Part shown: positions 1 through 7,258 of the stretch, piece after piece
How positions within the stretch are numbered: the first letter of the stretch is position 1
How the letters are laid out: every line of letters starts with the position of its first letter
Source of the DNA: Gemmatimonadaceae bacterium
GTDB taxonomy: Bacteria > Gemmatimonadota > Gemmatimonadetes > Gemmatimonadales > Gemmatimonadaceae
DNA length: 8,522 nt
Reading direction: 5' to 3'
Assembly: GCA_019689955.1 (NCBI GenBank)
Contig: JADGGM010000094.1
Location: forward strand, 1 to 8,522
The notes under the pieces: model-generated
Told to the model about the DNA's origin: nothing
Databases searched by the model: none
What the model saw: the letters and a program-made list of their open reading frames with translations, nothing else
Made by a program: the position numbers and the translations under genes

Positions 1-866
1 GGGGTAGGGACCCCTGGGAGCGCGCCCGGGGGGAAGATGCGGGCGGCGTTGCGCCACCGGATGTCCTGCAGGGCGTCGTCGTCGAGCCCGATCACGGCGA
101 GGGCACGCAGCTTGGCGAGCGCGGTTTCCATGGTGATGTCCGCCCCCCAGAGCAGGCGTTGGGGGCCCACGGCACGGAGCGCGTCGTCGACCATGCCGCG
201 GTCCACGCCGCTCCCGGAGAGGTCGAGGTACACGTTCGGGAGATCCTCCACGGCGGGGAAGGTGTGACGATAGTCGCCGCCGCCGCCGATGTGGGCGAGG
301 ATGAACGACACCTGCGGGTGCCGCGCGGCGAGCCGGCCGAGGTCCACGGCGTCGGAGATCTCCTGGTTCGGGTACTCGCGGGTGCGGTGCTGCCAGATGT
401 GGTGGAGCACGGGGAAGCCGCGCCGCCCGGCCTCGGCAGCGATGGGGTCGAGGAGCGGGTCGTCGGCGCGGCGGCTGGCGGCGAGCTTGAGCCCCACCGC
501 GCCGCGCTCGGCGCAGCGGGCGATCTCCTCGAGCGCGTGCGTGGTGTCGTTGGGGTTCACGGTCACGTAGCACCGCACGCGCTCCGGTTCGCGCGCCTGG
601 ATGGCGAGCATCTCGTCGTTCCCCAGCGTCACGTCGCGCGGCGAGGGGAAGTAGATGGGCGAGGTAAAGCCCCAGGTGCCGAGGACCGAGGCGACGTGCA
701 CCGTGATCCCGATCGCCTCGCCGGCGCGGAGGCGCGCGCGATTGGGCGCCTCCCAGTCCTTGCGGCCGCAGCGCGGGTGGAAGAAGTGCGCGTGCACGTC
801 CACGAGCGGCCCCGGCCCGGCGAGCGGGGCGCGCACCGCGCCGCGGTCAGCGGGCACCGAGCTCAT
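1..866 (-). CDS. Amidohydrolase family (Amidohydro_2 type) metal-dependent hydrolase, C-terminus cut by window edge
   Basis: No stop occurs in this frame down to base 1, so about 288 residues are visible. They resemble TIM-barrel hydrolases of the amidohydrolase-2 group (relatives of ACMSD and of sugar or aromatic lactonases). Visible motifs are VDVHAHF (HxH metal ligands H25 and H27), GLKLAAS near residue 125, VLHHIWQ near 155, FILAHIGGGGDY near 190 and LLWGAD near 240. NAARIFP follows near 280, which is usually close to the C-terminus, so only a short tail should be missing. The ATG at 866 gives a 20-base overlap with the end of the upstream aminotransferase gene. In-frame GTGs at 857 and 836 are alternative starts, and a weak GGGTG lies just before the ATG. 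There is no signal peptide, so it is probably cytoplasmic. Context suggests hydrolysis of a catabolic intermediate such as a lactone or amide. The substrate cannot be read from the sequence. Confidence 0.88.
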   Translation of the reverse strand, partial: MSSVPADRGAVRAPLAGPGPLVDVHAHFFHPRCGRKDWEAPNRARLRAGEAIGITVHVASVLGTWGFTSPIYFPSPRDVTLGNDEMLAIQAREPERVRCYVTVNPNDTTHALEEIARCAERGAVGLKLAASRRADDPLLDPIAAEAGRRGFPVLHHIWQHRTREYPNQEISDAVDLGRLAARHPQVSFILAHIGGGGDYRHTFPAVEDLPNVYLDLSGSGVDRGMVDDALRAVGPQRLLWGADITMETALAKLRALAVIGLDDDALQDIRWRNAARIFPPGALPGVPT

Positions 867-2076
867 CGCGCACCCGCACGAGCGCCTCGGTGGCTGCGGT
901 CTCGATCGCGGCGATGGCGTCCTCGTCGTGCGCCAGCGACGCGAAGTTGTACGCGCCCCGCTTGAACAGCACACCGTGCTCCAGCGCGGTCTCGAGGAAG
1001 CGGGTGCGCCACCGGTCGTCGTCGAAGTCGATGAACCACATGGGCGGGATCCCGCGCACGCGCACGCCGGAGACGCCGGCCGCCTCGATCGCGCGCTCGA
1101 CGGCGCGCTGCATCTCGGCCCCCGTCTCCCACAGCGCCTCGCACACCTCGCGGCGCGCGTGCCGTTCGAGCACCGCGGCGGCGGCGGCGAGCGCGGTGGA
1201 CTCGCCGGCGAGCGTCGACGAGATCCACGTCGACGCCGCGGCGCGCATCACGTCTTCCTTGCCCACGATCGCGGAGAGTGGGTAGCCGTTGGCGAGCGCC
1301 TTGCCGAACACGGCGAGGTCGGGGGTGATCCCGGCGTACTCCTGGTAGCCGCCGGTGCGGACGCGGAAGCCGGTCTTCATCTCGTCGAAGATGAGGACCG
1401 CGCCGTGCTCGTCACACAGGCGTCGCGCGGCGGCGACCCACGCTTCGGAGGGGAAGCGCTCGATCACGGGCTCGATCACGATCGCGGCGAGCGCGTCGCC
1501 GTTCGCGCGCACGGCGGTCTCGAGTGCCGCGACGTCGTCGAACGGGACGGCATGGAAATCGGCGTGCGCGCCGGGGGGGACGCCCGGCGCATCGCTCCAC
1601 CAGTCGAGCCAGCCGAAGTAGCCGGCGCCGAGGACGAGGGAGCGGCCGGTGTGCGTACGCGCGATCCGCACAGCGGCGGCCACGCCTTCAGCGCCGCTCT
1701 TGAGGAACCGCACCTGCTCGGCGCAGGGGACGACCTCGCACAAGCGCTCGGCGACCTCCACCTCGAGCACGTGCGAGAGCCCGCTGACGTTCCCCTGCGA
1801 CGCGGCTTCGACCACCGCGTGCGTGACCGCCTCGTCCGCGTAGCCCAGCGCGACCGCGCCGAGCGCCATCGTGCAGTCGATGATCTCCGCGCCCGCGGCG
1901 GTGGTCACGCGGCACCCCGACGCGCGCACGAAGTGCGTGGGGCCGAAATCGGTGCCGGGGCCGAAGAGCGCGTCGGGGCGTTTGCTCCCCGTGGACGCGC
2001 CGCCGGGGATCACCGAGGCAGCCCGGGAACGCCACTCGACGTCGGACTGCTCGGAGGGGAGGAACGGGAGCGCCAT
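847..2076 (-). CDS. Class III PLP-dependent aminotransferase, glutamate-1-semialdehyde aminomutase-like
   Basis: This 409-residue protein has the fold-type I class III layout throughout. The N-terminus contains a VIPGGASTG stretch (residues 22-30) like the PGGV motif of glutamate-1-semialdehyde aminomutases. IEPV lies at 201-204, and LIFDEMKTGFR (228-238) holds the cofactor Asp D231. FGKALANGYP (257-266) holds the Schiff-base lysine K259. SSTLAGE (286-292) supplies the phosphate contact from the partner subunit. Two usual motifs differ: the phosphate loop reads SGAEG instead of SGTEA, and the aromatic Y-H-G motif reads YFGW (153-156). It is therefore unlikely to be the housekeeping HemL and more likely a GSAM-like enzyme acting on an amino acid or amino sugar in a catabolic cluster. 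ATG 2076 gives a normal family N-terminus but has no clear Shine-Dalgarno. Its end overlaps the amidohydrolase start, which suggests co-translation. Confidence 0.93.
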   Translation of the reverse strand: MALPFLPSEQSDVEWRSRAASVIPGGASTGSKRPDALFGPGTDFGPTHFVRASGCRVTTAAGAEIIDCTMALGAVALGYADEAVTHAVVEAASQGNVSGLSHVLEVEVAERLCEVVPCAEQVRFLKSGAEGVAAAVRIARTHTGRSLVLGAGYFGWLDWWSDAPGVPPGAHADFHAVPFDDVAALETAVRANGDALAAIVIEPVIERFPSEAWVAAARRLCDEHGAVLIFDEMKTGFRVRTGGYQEYAGITPDLAVFGKALANGYPLSAIVGKEDVMRAAASTWISSTLAGESTALAAAAAVLERHARREVCEALWETGAEMQRAVERAIEAAGVSGVRVRGIPPMWFIDFDDDRWRTRFLETALEHGVLFKRGAYNFASLAHDEDAIAAIETAATEALVRVRDELGAR

Positions 2077-2107
2077 TCTACGAAAAAGCCCAGGCGGCGG
2101 CCCAACG
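2077..2107 (-). other. 31-base gap between the methyltransferase and aminotransferase genes
   Basis: This is the only real intergenic stretch inside the minus-strand run. Read on the minus strand it is GC-rich and then has a short T5 run about ten bases before the aminotransferase ATG. I see no convincing ribosome binding site, and no stable hairpin abutting the T run. It may simply separate two cistrons of one transcript. Confidence 0.5.
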
Positions 2108-2857
2108 TCAAGGGCGGTCGCCGCGCCGCGCGAGGGCGCGGAGCACTTCCATCGCCATGGCGCGGACGAGCTCGATCTCGCGCGCGTCCGGGGCGGCGCG
2201 CATGGTGAGCGAGCGGACGGTGCGCATGATCAGCTCCGGGTTGCGCGTGCGGAAGAAGTGGATCGCGTCGAGCGCGCGCGCGAGGTCGGCGAAACAACGC
2301 TCGTACTGCGCCGCGGTGGCCGGGGGCGCGTCCTTGCGCGGCGGGGCGAGCGTGCGCGAGGCGTTGGGCGCGGCCACGTGCAACTCGTAGAGCGCCACGA
2401 GGACCGCCTGCGCGAGGTTGAGCGAGGCGTGGTCGGTGGTGGGGATCGTCACCACGACGGTGGCGCGGTCGAGGGCGTCGTTGGAGAGCCCGCGGTCCTC
2501 ACGGCCGAAGAGCAGTGCCACCGGTCCGGTGGTCGCGGCATCGAGGAGCTCGGGGGCGACCTCGCGCGCCGTGGCCGTGCGCCACTTGGCCGCGCGGCGG
2601 CGCGCGGTGAAGCCGGCCACGCGCACGCAGTCGGCGAGGGCGTCGTCGAGCGCGTCGAAGTGGCGGATGTTCGCGACGATGTCCTGCGTGCCGTGCGCCA
2701 CGCGCTCGATGCGCGTGGGGTCGTACTCCACGGGGCGCACGAGGCGGAGCGTGGCGGCGCCCATGTTCTTCATGGCACGCACTGTCGCCGCGATGTTCAC
2801 GGGGTCCTGCGGCTCGTCGAGGACGACGACGACGTTGGCGAGCGGGTGGTCAGACAC
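2108..2857 (-). CDS. trmJ: TrmJ-type tRNA (cytidine/uridine-32-2'-O)-methyltransferase (SPOUT/TrmH superfamily)
   Basis: A 249-residue protein, close to the length of E. coli TrmJ, with all three SpoU/TrmH motifs. Motif 1 is NIAATVRAMKNMG (21-33), with the candidate catalytic Arg at 27. Motif 2 is LLFGREDRGLSN (115-126). Motif 3 is IPTTDHASLNLAQAV (138-152), part of the S-adenosylmethionine-binding trefoil knot. The helical C-terminal tail (about 185-245), containing FFRTRNPELI, resembles the TrmJ C-terminal extension. Known members methylate the 2'-hydroxyl at position 32 of the tRNA anticodon loop. The start is a GTG at 2857 that overlaps the stop of the upstream lyase by eight bases, so translation is probably coupled. 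A tRNA-modifying enzyme has no obvious role in this transport and catabolism cluster. Another TrmH-family specificity is possible. Confidence 0.9.
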   Translation of the reverse strand: MSDHPLANVVVVLDEPQDPVNIAATVRAMKNMGAATLRLVRPVEYDPTRIERVAHGTQDIVANIRHFDALDDALADCVRVAGFTARRRAAKWRTATAREVAPELLDAATTGPVALLFGREDRGLSNDALDRATVVVTIPTTDHASLNLAQAVLVALYELHVAAPNASRTLAPPRKDAPPATAAQYERCFADLARALDAIHFFRTRNPELIMRTVRSLTMRAAPDAREIELVRAMAMEVLRALARRGDRP

Positions 2858-5636
2858 GCGGCAAGAGAAAGTGGCGGAAGACGGCGGGCGACTCGCGGTC
2901 GCCGCGCAGGTAGATGTGCTCCCCTGCCCCGCCGCTCAGGACGAGCTGGCCGCGGCGGCGCTCGCGCGTCGGGGCCATGTCGTTGACGACGACCTGCACG
3001 CCGACGGGGTTCTCGCGGCAGTCGCCGAGTGGTTCGAGGGGGACGGCGAAGCGCACGCGGTAGCCGCCCTCGCACCAGCCCCAGCGCGCATCGAGCGGGA
3101 GGTCGGCGCGCGCGCCGTCGACGAGGCGCACACGGACGCGATCGCCGCCCAGCTCGGGGACGGCGAGCCACGCGGCCGGGAGCTTCCAGGCCGGGGCGGC
3201 GAGGTAGAGCTGCACGCCATCGCTGTGGATGTCGGGGTGCTCGTTGTCGAGCCCGGGGTCGGGGGCATCCGGCGCGCGGAACACGATGGGCGTCTTGTGC
3301 ACCTCCACGCCGATCACGAGATCGCGCTCCTCCACGCGGAAGGTGACGCGCGCCGTGGGGCGTCCGGCCTCGTCCCAGCTTTCCTCGGAGATGCGGTAGG
3401 CCGCGGCGCCGAGGTCATACGCGAGCGGCGGCGCGGGGGCGACGGGGACCAGCTCCGGCTCGACCTGCACGGTGTCCGCGTCGTGCGCGCGCGTCGCGGG
3501 CGCGGGGCGTGCGCCGCCGAGCGCGACGCTGCTGCGCGCGGTGCCGGCGAAGAGCGTGACGGTCCACCCGTCGTCGTGCGCGGCGTGCTCGTGGCGGGTG
3601 CCGTCGGCGAGGTGCACGACGAGCGCGCCGTCGTCGCGCAGGACGGCGGACGCGATGGCGGCGCGCCACGACCACACCGTGGTGAGCGTGCCGCCGGTCC
3701 CCGTCATCCGCGCGACGAGAAAGGGGCGCTCGTGCTCCGGCGCGCCCGGCGCGGCCGGGCCGATCGCGCGCCACCACTCGACGTCGTCATCGGCGGCGGC
3801 CCATGCGATGGTGCGCGCGTGTGCGCCGAGGCGCACGGTGGCGTTGGCCGGCGCGCGCGCGACGACCGTCGCATCGTGGACGAAGGAGAAGCCGTCCTCG
3901 AGCCCGGTGCCGCCGGTGAACGCCGGGGCGCCCCCCGCCGAGGGCGATGGCGGATCCGCGCGGGGCGCCGGATCGTGCGCTCCGACGAGGGCGACGTCGG
4001 CATCGACGTGGAGGGGGAGCTCGAAGCGCACCGGGCGCTCGCTCCACCACTCCACGCGGTCGACGAGATAGTCGGGCATGGCGACGACGGAGCGGCGCAC
4101 CTCGACACCGGGCGCGATCCCGCCGAGCGGCACTTCGGCGCCGACCCAGCCGACGCCGCCGCGCTCGTCGAAGGCGCGCAGGACACCGCTCACGCGCTGC
4201 TGCGAGCGGCCGCCGATGAGCGGGGCGTTGTGGGCGATGGTGCTGCGGTACCAGTGGAGCGTGGGGTCCACGTAGGAGCCGGTCCCGACATCGTCGAGCC
4301 ACCGGTCCGCGCCGTGCACGAGGAGCAGGTTGAGGCGATCGGCGTGGCCGTGCCCGCCGCCGGAGTGGCCGTAGTCGAGCGCGATGTACGTGGCGCCGGC
4401 GTCGCGACGCAGCACGGCGATCCCCTGCCCTTCGAGGAGCGCGGAACGCGCGGGGACCGGCGCGAGCGGGGGGAGCTCGGGGCGCGCGAGAAGGAGGGAG
4501 CGCCAGCCGAGATCGGCGCGCGTGAGGGACGATGCGGGCTCGTTGCGCTCCGCCTCGGCCGTGGAGCGCCAGCGGCCGGTGTCGCGGCGCGGGACCACGG
4601 CGTGCTCGTACAGCTCCCAGAGCGCGCCGGCGAGCTGCGCGTCGTCGCGCCGCGCGAGCCCCAGCTCGCACGACTCGGCGAAGCGCCACTGGCGGAGCGA
4701 GATCCCGTACTGCGAGTCGCGGCGCGACGGAAAGGTGAAATCGGGGAGCGCGGTCGCGAGCGGCGCGGCGAAGGCGAGCTGGAAGCGCGCCGCGAGCGCG
4801 GCGGGGAGCGATTCGCCGCGCTGCTCCGTCATCGTGACGGCGTACCAGAGGCCGCGGTGCGCGAAGAAGTGGTAGTTCTCCCCCTCGTACCACGTCCCGT
4901 CGGGGAGGAGTCCGACGGAGAGGTGCGCGACGAGCCCCGACGAGCCGTGGATCGCGCGGTGCACGATGTCCGGCCGATCGAGCAGCGTCCCCGCGGCAAT
5001 GAGCGCGGCGTCGTTCCACACCTGACGGTTGGAGCCCCCCTCGTCGTACGACGCGATGAGTCGCGCGCTGGGCTCCACGAGGCGGTCGCGCACCGATGCG
5101 CCGAGCGTGCCCGCGGCGCCGCTCATCTCGAGGAGGTCGAGCGCGACGCAGAGCTGGAGGAGCCAGATCGACTCGAGGTAGGTGCTGAAGAACGGCCGCG
5201 TGGGGCCGAGCACGTTGTCGCGGTTGGGGTAGCGGAGATACTGCGCCGCGTAGCCGTCGATGATCTCCGCCGCGAGCGCGGCCAGCTGCGGCTCGCCGCG
5301 CAGCGCGTGGAGCGCGGCCGCGTGCACGGCACGCTCGGCGAGCCAGAGGTGGTAGAACATCACCCACCACCGGTCGTGACGCTCGCCGCGGAAGCGCTCG
5401 CCGTCGACCGGGCAGCGGTGCTCGTGCGGAGAGTACGGGTCGAACTCGAGCGCGACGCCGTGGCGTGCGCACCGCCCTCCCTCGCGCGACAGGAGCGCCT
5501 TGGCGGTCGGGATCTCCACACCACGATCGAGCAACGGCTGGAGGTCGGCGCGGAGGGAATCGGCGAGGGGCGCGAGCGGGCCCTGCACCGCGGCGCGGCG
5601 GTGCGCGAGCGCATGCGGAGAGAGGAGGAGGCTCAC
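2850..5636 (-). CDS. Heparinase II/III-family polysaccharide lyase with C-terminal CBM9-like domain
   Basis: With the GTG start at 5636 the protein has 928 residues. Residues 1-380 look like an alpha/alpha-toroid lyase domain, including CARHG (56-60) and HRCPVDGE (73-80), SNRQVWNDA (202-210) and DGTWYEGENYHFFAH (246-260). Residues 395-700 fit the heparinase II/III-like beta region, with the signature DYGHSGGGHGHAD (421-433) and YRSTIAHNAPLIGG (463-476). By analogy with PL12, PL15 and PL17 enzymes, N203, Y255 and a His of the HGHAD motif are candidate catalytic residues. Residues 738-928 resemble a CBM9-like carbohydrate-binding domain. Such lyases cleave uronic-acid-containing glycans by beta-elimination. 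No signal peptide is visible at this start, nor in the upstream frame, so an intracellular oligosaccharide lyase is likely. The reading frame is open to 6185, but that extension lies inside the binding-protein gene and looks like arginine-rich shadow translation. The true substrate is unknown. Confidence 0.93.
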   Translation of the reverse strand: MSLLLSPHALAHRRAAVQGPLAPLADSLRADLQPLLDRGVEIPTAKALLSREGGRCARHGVALEFDPYSPHEHRCPVDGERFRGERHDRWWVMFYHLWLAERAVHAAALHALRGEPQLAALAAEIIDGYAAQYLRYPNRDNVLGPTRPFFSTYLESIWLLQLCVALDLLEMSGAAGTLGASVRDRLVEPSARLIASYDEGGSNRQVWNDAALIAAGTLLDRPDIVHRAIHGSSGLVAHLSVGLLPDGTWYEGENYHFFAHRGLWYAVTMTEQRGESLPAALAARFQLAFAAPLATALPDFTFPSRRDSQYGISLRQWRFAESCELGLARRDDAQLAGALWELYEHAVVPRRDTGRWRSTAEAERNEPASSLTRADLGWRSLLLARPELPPLAPVPARSALLEGQGIAVLRRDAGATYIALDYGHSGGGHGHADRLNLLLVHGADRWLDDVGTGSYVDPTLHWYRSTIAHNAPLIGGRSQQRVSGVLRAFDERGGVGWVGAEVPLGGIAPGVEVRRSVVAMPDYLVDRVEWWSERPVRFELPLHVDADVALVGAHDPAPRADPPSPSAGGAPAFTGGTGLEDGFSFVHDATVVARAPANATVRLGAHARTIAWAAADDDVEWWRAIGPAAPGAPEHERPFLVARMTGTGGTLTTVWSWRAAIASAVLRDDGALVVHLADGTRHEHAAHDDGWTVTLFAGTARSSVALGGARPAPATRAHDADTVQVEPELVPVAPAPPLAYDLGAAAYRISEESWDEAGRPTARVTFRVEERDLVIGVEVHKTPIVFRAPDAPDPGLDNEHPDIHSDGVQLYLAAPAWKLPAAWLAVPELGGDRVRVRLVDGARADLPLDARWGWCEGGYRVRFAVPLEPLGDCRENPVGVQVVVNDMAPTRERRRGQLVLSGGAGEHIYLRGDRESPAVFRHFLLPRV

Positions 5637-7252
5637 CGGTCCGCAAGCTCCCCGGCGCGCGTGGCGATGCGCCACTGTTGCACCGTGACCAGCTCGCCGC
5701 GCAGGTCCATGCGTACGCCGAGGAGCCGGCGCGAGACCCCTTGCAGCCCGCGCGCGTGGTACACCCACACCGCCGGCGCCTGCGCGGCCAGCTCGTGCTG
5801 CACGGCGAGCCACGCCTCGCGCGCCGCCGCGGTCGTGGGCGCGCTGCGGGCGCGGGCGATGAGCGTGTCGAGGTGCGGGGTGTGGTACCCCCCGTAGTCG
5901 AGGGCACTCCCGGCGAGGTGCGAGTCGTACATGGAAGAGAGATAGGCGAGGGAGAGGTCGCCCGGGATCCCCGCGAACAGCGCGTCGAACCGTTTGGGCT
6001 CGGTCCGCGCCTCGGCGAGGAAGGAGGCCATCTCGCGCTGCCGGATCGCGAGCTGCACGCCGACCGTGGCCAGGTCGGCCTGGAGCAGTTGCTCGACGGC
6101 GTTGTCGGAGCTCCCCACCGTGAGGAGCTCCATGCGCAGCGGGACCCCGCCGCGCACGCGGACGCCCTCGGGGCCGCGGTGCCACCCGGCGGCGTCGAGG
6201 AGCGAGTCCGCGCGCGCGGTGTCGCGGACCGGCGCCTCGTGCGACGCGTACGGATGATCCGGCGGGATGGGGCCCGCGGCGGGGGTCGCGTACCCGGCGA
6301 GCGCCGCGTCGATGATGCGCCGCCGGTCGATGGCGAGCCCGATGGCGCGCCGCACGCGCGCATCGTCGAAGGGGGGGCGCGCGACGTTGAAGATGATCGC
6401 GTACGACATGAGCGCGGGGTAATCGAGCACGCGGAGCGACGGATCGCGCGCCACGAGCGCGGCCATGTTCGGCGCGATCCCGGCGACGTCGAGCTCCCCG
6501 CTCACGAGCCCCGCGAACTTCGTCGCCGCCTCGTCGACGATGGCGATCACGAAGCGTCGCACGCGCGGCGGTCCGCCGAGCGCGGGGGGAAAATCATCGT
6601 TCCGCTCGAACACCCACCGCTCTCCGGCGCGGCGCTCCACGAAGCGGAAAGGACCGTTCCCCACGGGGGCGGTCCCGAACGGCGCGCGGCGCATGGCCGC
6701 GTGCGGCACACCCGCGAGCAGGTGCGTGGGGACGATCGGGAGCTCGGAGAGCACCGCGGGGAAGCTCGGCGGCGCGGTGGCGAAGTGCACCACCACCGTC
6801 GTGTCGTCGGGCGCGTCGACCGACTGCACGGTGGCGAGGTCGGCGTAGCGCGGGAAGCCGGTCGCGGGGTCGCGGGCCGCGTCGAGCGTGAAGGCGACGT
6901 CGCGCGCCGTGGTCGGCTGGCCGTCCTGCCAGCGGAGGCCGGCGTACACCGTGAACGTGAGCGTGCGCCGATCCCGGGACCAGCGCCACCGCCGCGCGAA
7001 GTACGGGCGCGGCGCGAGGGTGTCGTCGTACTGCGTGAGCGTGACGAAGAGGACGTAGCGCTGTACCTGGCGCGCCAGCGGGTGGATCGTCACGAGGGGG
7101 TTCGCGGACTCGAGGTCCGCGCCCGAGGCGTACGCCACGGTGTCCGGGGAGCGCGCGGCGGCGCCGCAGGCGAGGGAGCCGGCCGCCGCGAGGAGGAGCG
7201 CGGCGACCGTGCGGAGGCGGGTGGTTGACGCCCCGATCCGGCGACGCATCAT
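5633..7252 (-). CDS. ABC transporter solute-binding lipoprotein, SBP_bac_5 (Opp/Dpp/NikA) family
   Basis: The product is 539 residues, a normal length for family 5 binding proteins. It opens with a basic n-region (MMRRR), a hydrophobic stretch (residues 15-28) and a lipobox GSLAC with C29 as the probable lipidated cysteine, so it should be an exported lipoprotein. The body has typical family features: LTFTVYAGLRWQDGQPTTARDV (98-119), then NGPFRF, then FNVARPPFDDARVRRAIGLAID, and then a YHTPHLDTLI segment near the C-terminus. Members bind oligopeptides, nickel chelates or, in several bacteria, oligosaccharides. The divergent permease genes and the overlapping lyase suggest an oligomeric, perhaps saccharide, ligand. 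Tandem ATGs at 7252 and 7249 are both possible starts. The frame stays open upstream to 7987, but only as the antisense of the permease gene. Confidence 0.94.
   Translation of the reverse strand: MMRRRIGASTTRLRTVAALLLAAAGSLACGAAARSPDTVAYASGADLESANPLVTIHPLARQVQRYVLFVTLTQYDDTLAPRPYFARRWRWSRDRRTLTFTVYAGLRWQDGQPTTARDVAFTLDAARDPATGFPRYADLATVQSVDAPDDTTVVVHFATAPPSFPAVLSELPIVPTHLLAGVPHAAMRRAPFGTAPVGNGPFRFVERRAGERWVFERNDDFPPALGGPPRVRRFVIAIVDEAATKFAGLVSGELDVAGIAPNMAALVARDPSLRVLDYPALMSYAIIFNVARPPFDDARVRRAIGLAIDRRRIIDAALAGYATPAAGPIPPDHPYASHEAPVRDTARADSLLDAAGWHRGPEGVRVRGGVPLRMELLTVGSSDNAVEQLLQADLATVGVQLAIRQREMASFLAEARTEPKRFDALFAGIPGDLSLAYLSSMYDSHLAGSALDYGGYHTPHLDTLIARARSAPTTAAAREAWLAVQHELAAQAPAVWVYHARGLQGVSRRLLGVRMDLRGELVTVQQWRIATRAGELADR
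5648..5653 (-). promoter_or_regulatory. Candidate Shine-Dalgarno for the lyase GTG start
   Basis: GGGGAG lies 11 bases before the GTG at 5636, inside the last codons of the binding-protein gene. The spacing is somewhat long. Together with the four-base GTGA overlap it favours this start over any upstream in-frame codon. Confidence 0.4.
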
Positions 7253-7258
7253 CAGGCG
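7253..7258. other. Six-base junction between divergent start codons
   Basis: The binding-protein ATG (7252, minus) and the permease ATG (7259, plus) face away from each other with six bases between them. The permease frame has a stop at 7226-7228 and no ATG, GTG or TTG between it and 7259, so its start cannot move upstream. Promoters for both directions must therefore lie inside the 5' coding part of the opposite gene, unless these genes are read from more distant promoters or from leaderless transcripts. Confidence 0.7.

Noticed and set aside
2077..2140. Possible intrinsic terminator between the methyltransferase and aminotransferase genes
   Set aside because: A GCCC/GGGC four-base stem and a T5 run exist, but the stem is short and does not sit directly before the T run. 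Support is insufficient.
655..2208. 517-codon plus-strand open frame opposite the aminotransferase
   Set aside because: It is antisense to clear class III aminotransferase and amidohydrolase coding sequence and has no domain motifs. It is a composition artefact.
2418..5897. 1159-codon open frame on the plus strand
   Set aside because: It lies almost wholly antisense to the well-supported lyase gene. Its product is low-complexity, rich in Arg, Ala, Glu and Val and without recognisable motifs. Long antisense frames are expected at this GC content.
5637..6185. N-terminal extension of the lyase frame beyond the GTG at 5636
   Set aside because: The extra 183 residues are arginine-rich and out of frame with the binding protein that clearly occupies this DNA. 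The GTGA overlap gives a natural start.
3787..6363. 858-codon minus-strand open frame overlapping the lyase in another frame
   Set aside because: Its product is Arg, Pro and Ser rich with no motifs, while the overlapping lyase frame carries all the family signatures.
5465..7228. 587-codon plus-strand open frame opposite the binding-protein gene
   Set aside because: It is Arg, Gly, Glu and His rich shadow translation of the SBP_bac_5 gene with no family signature.
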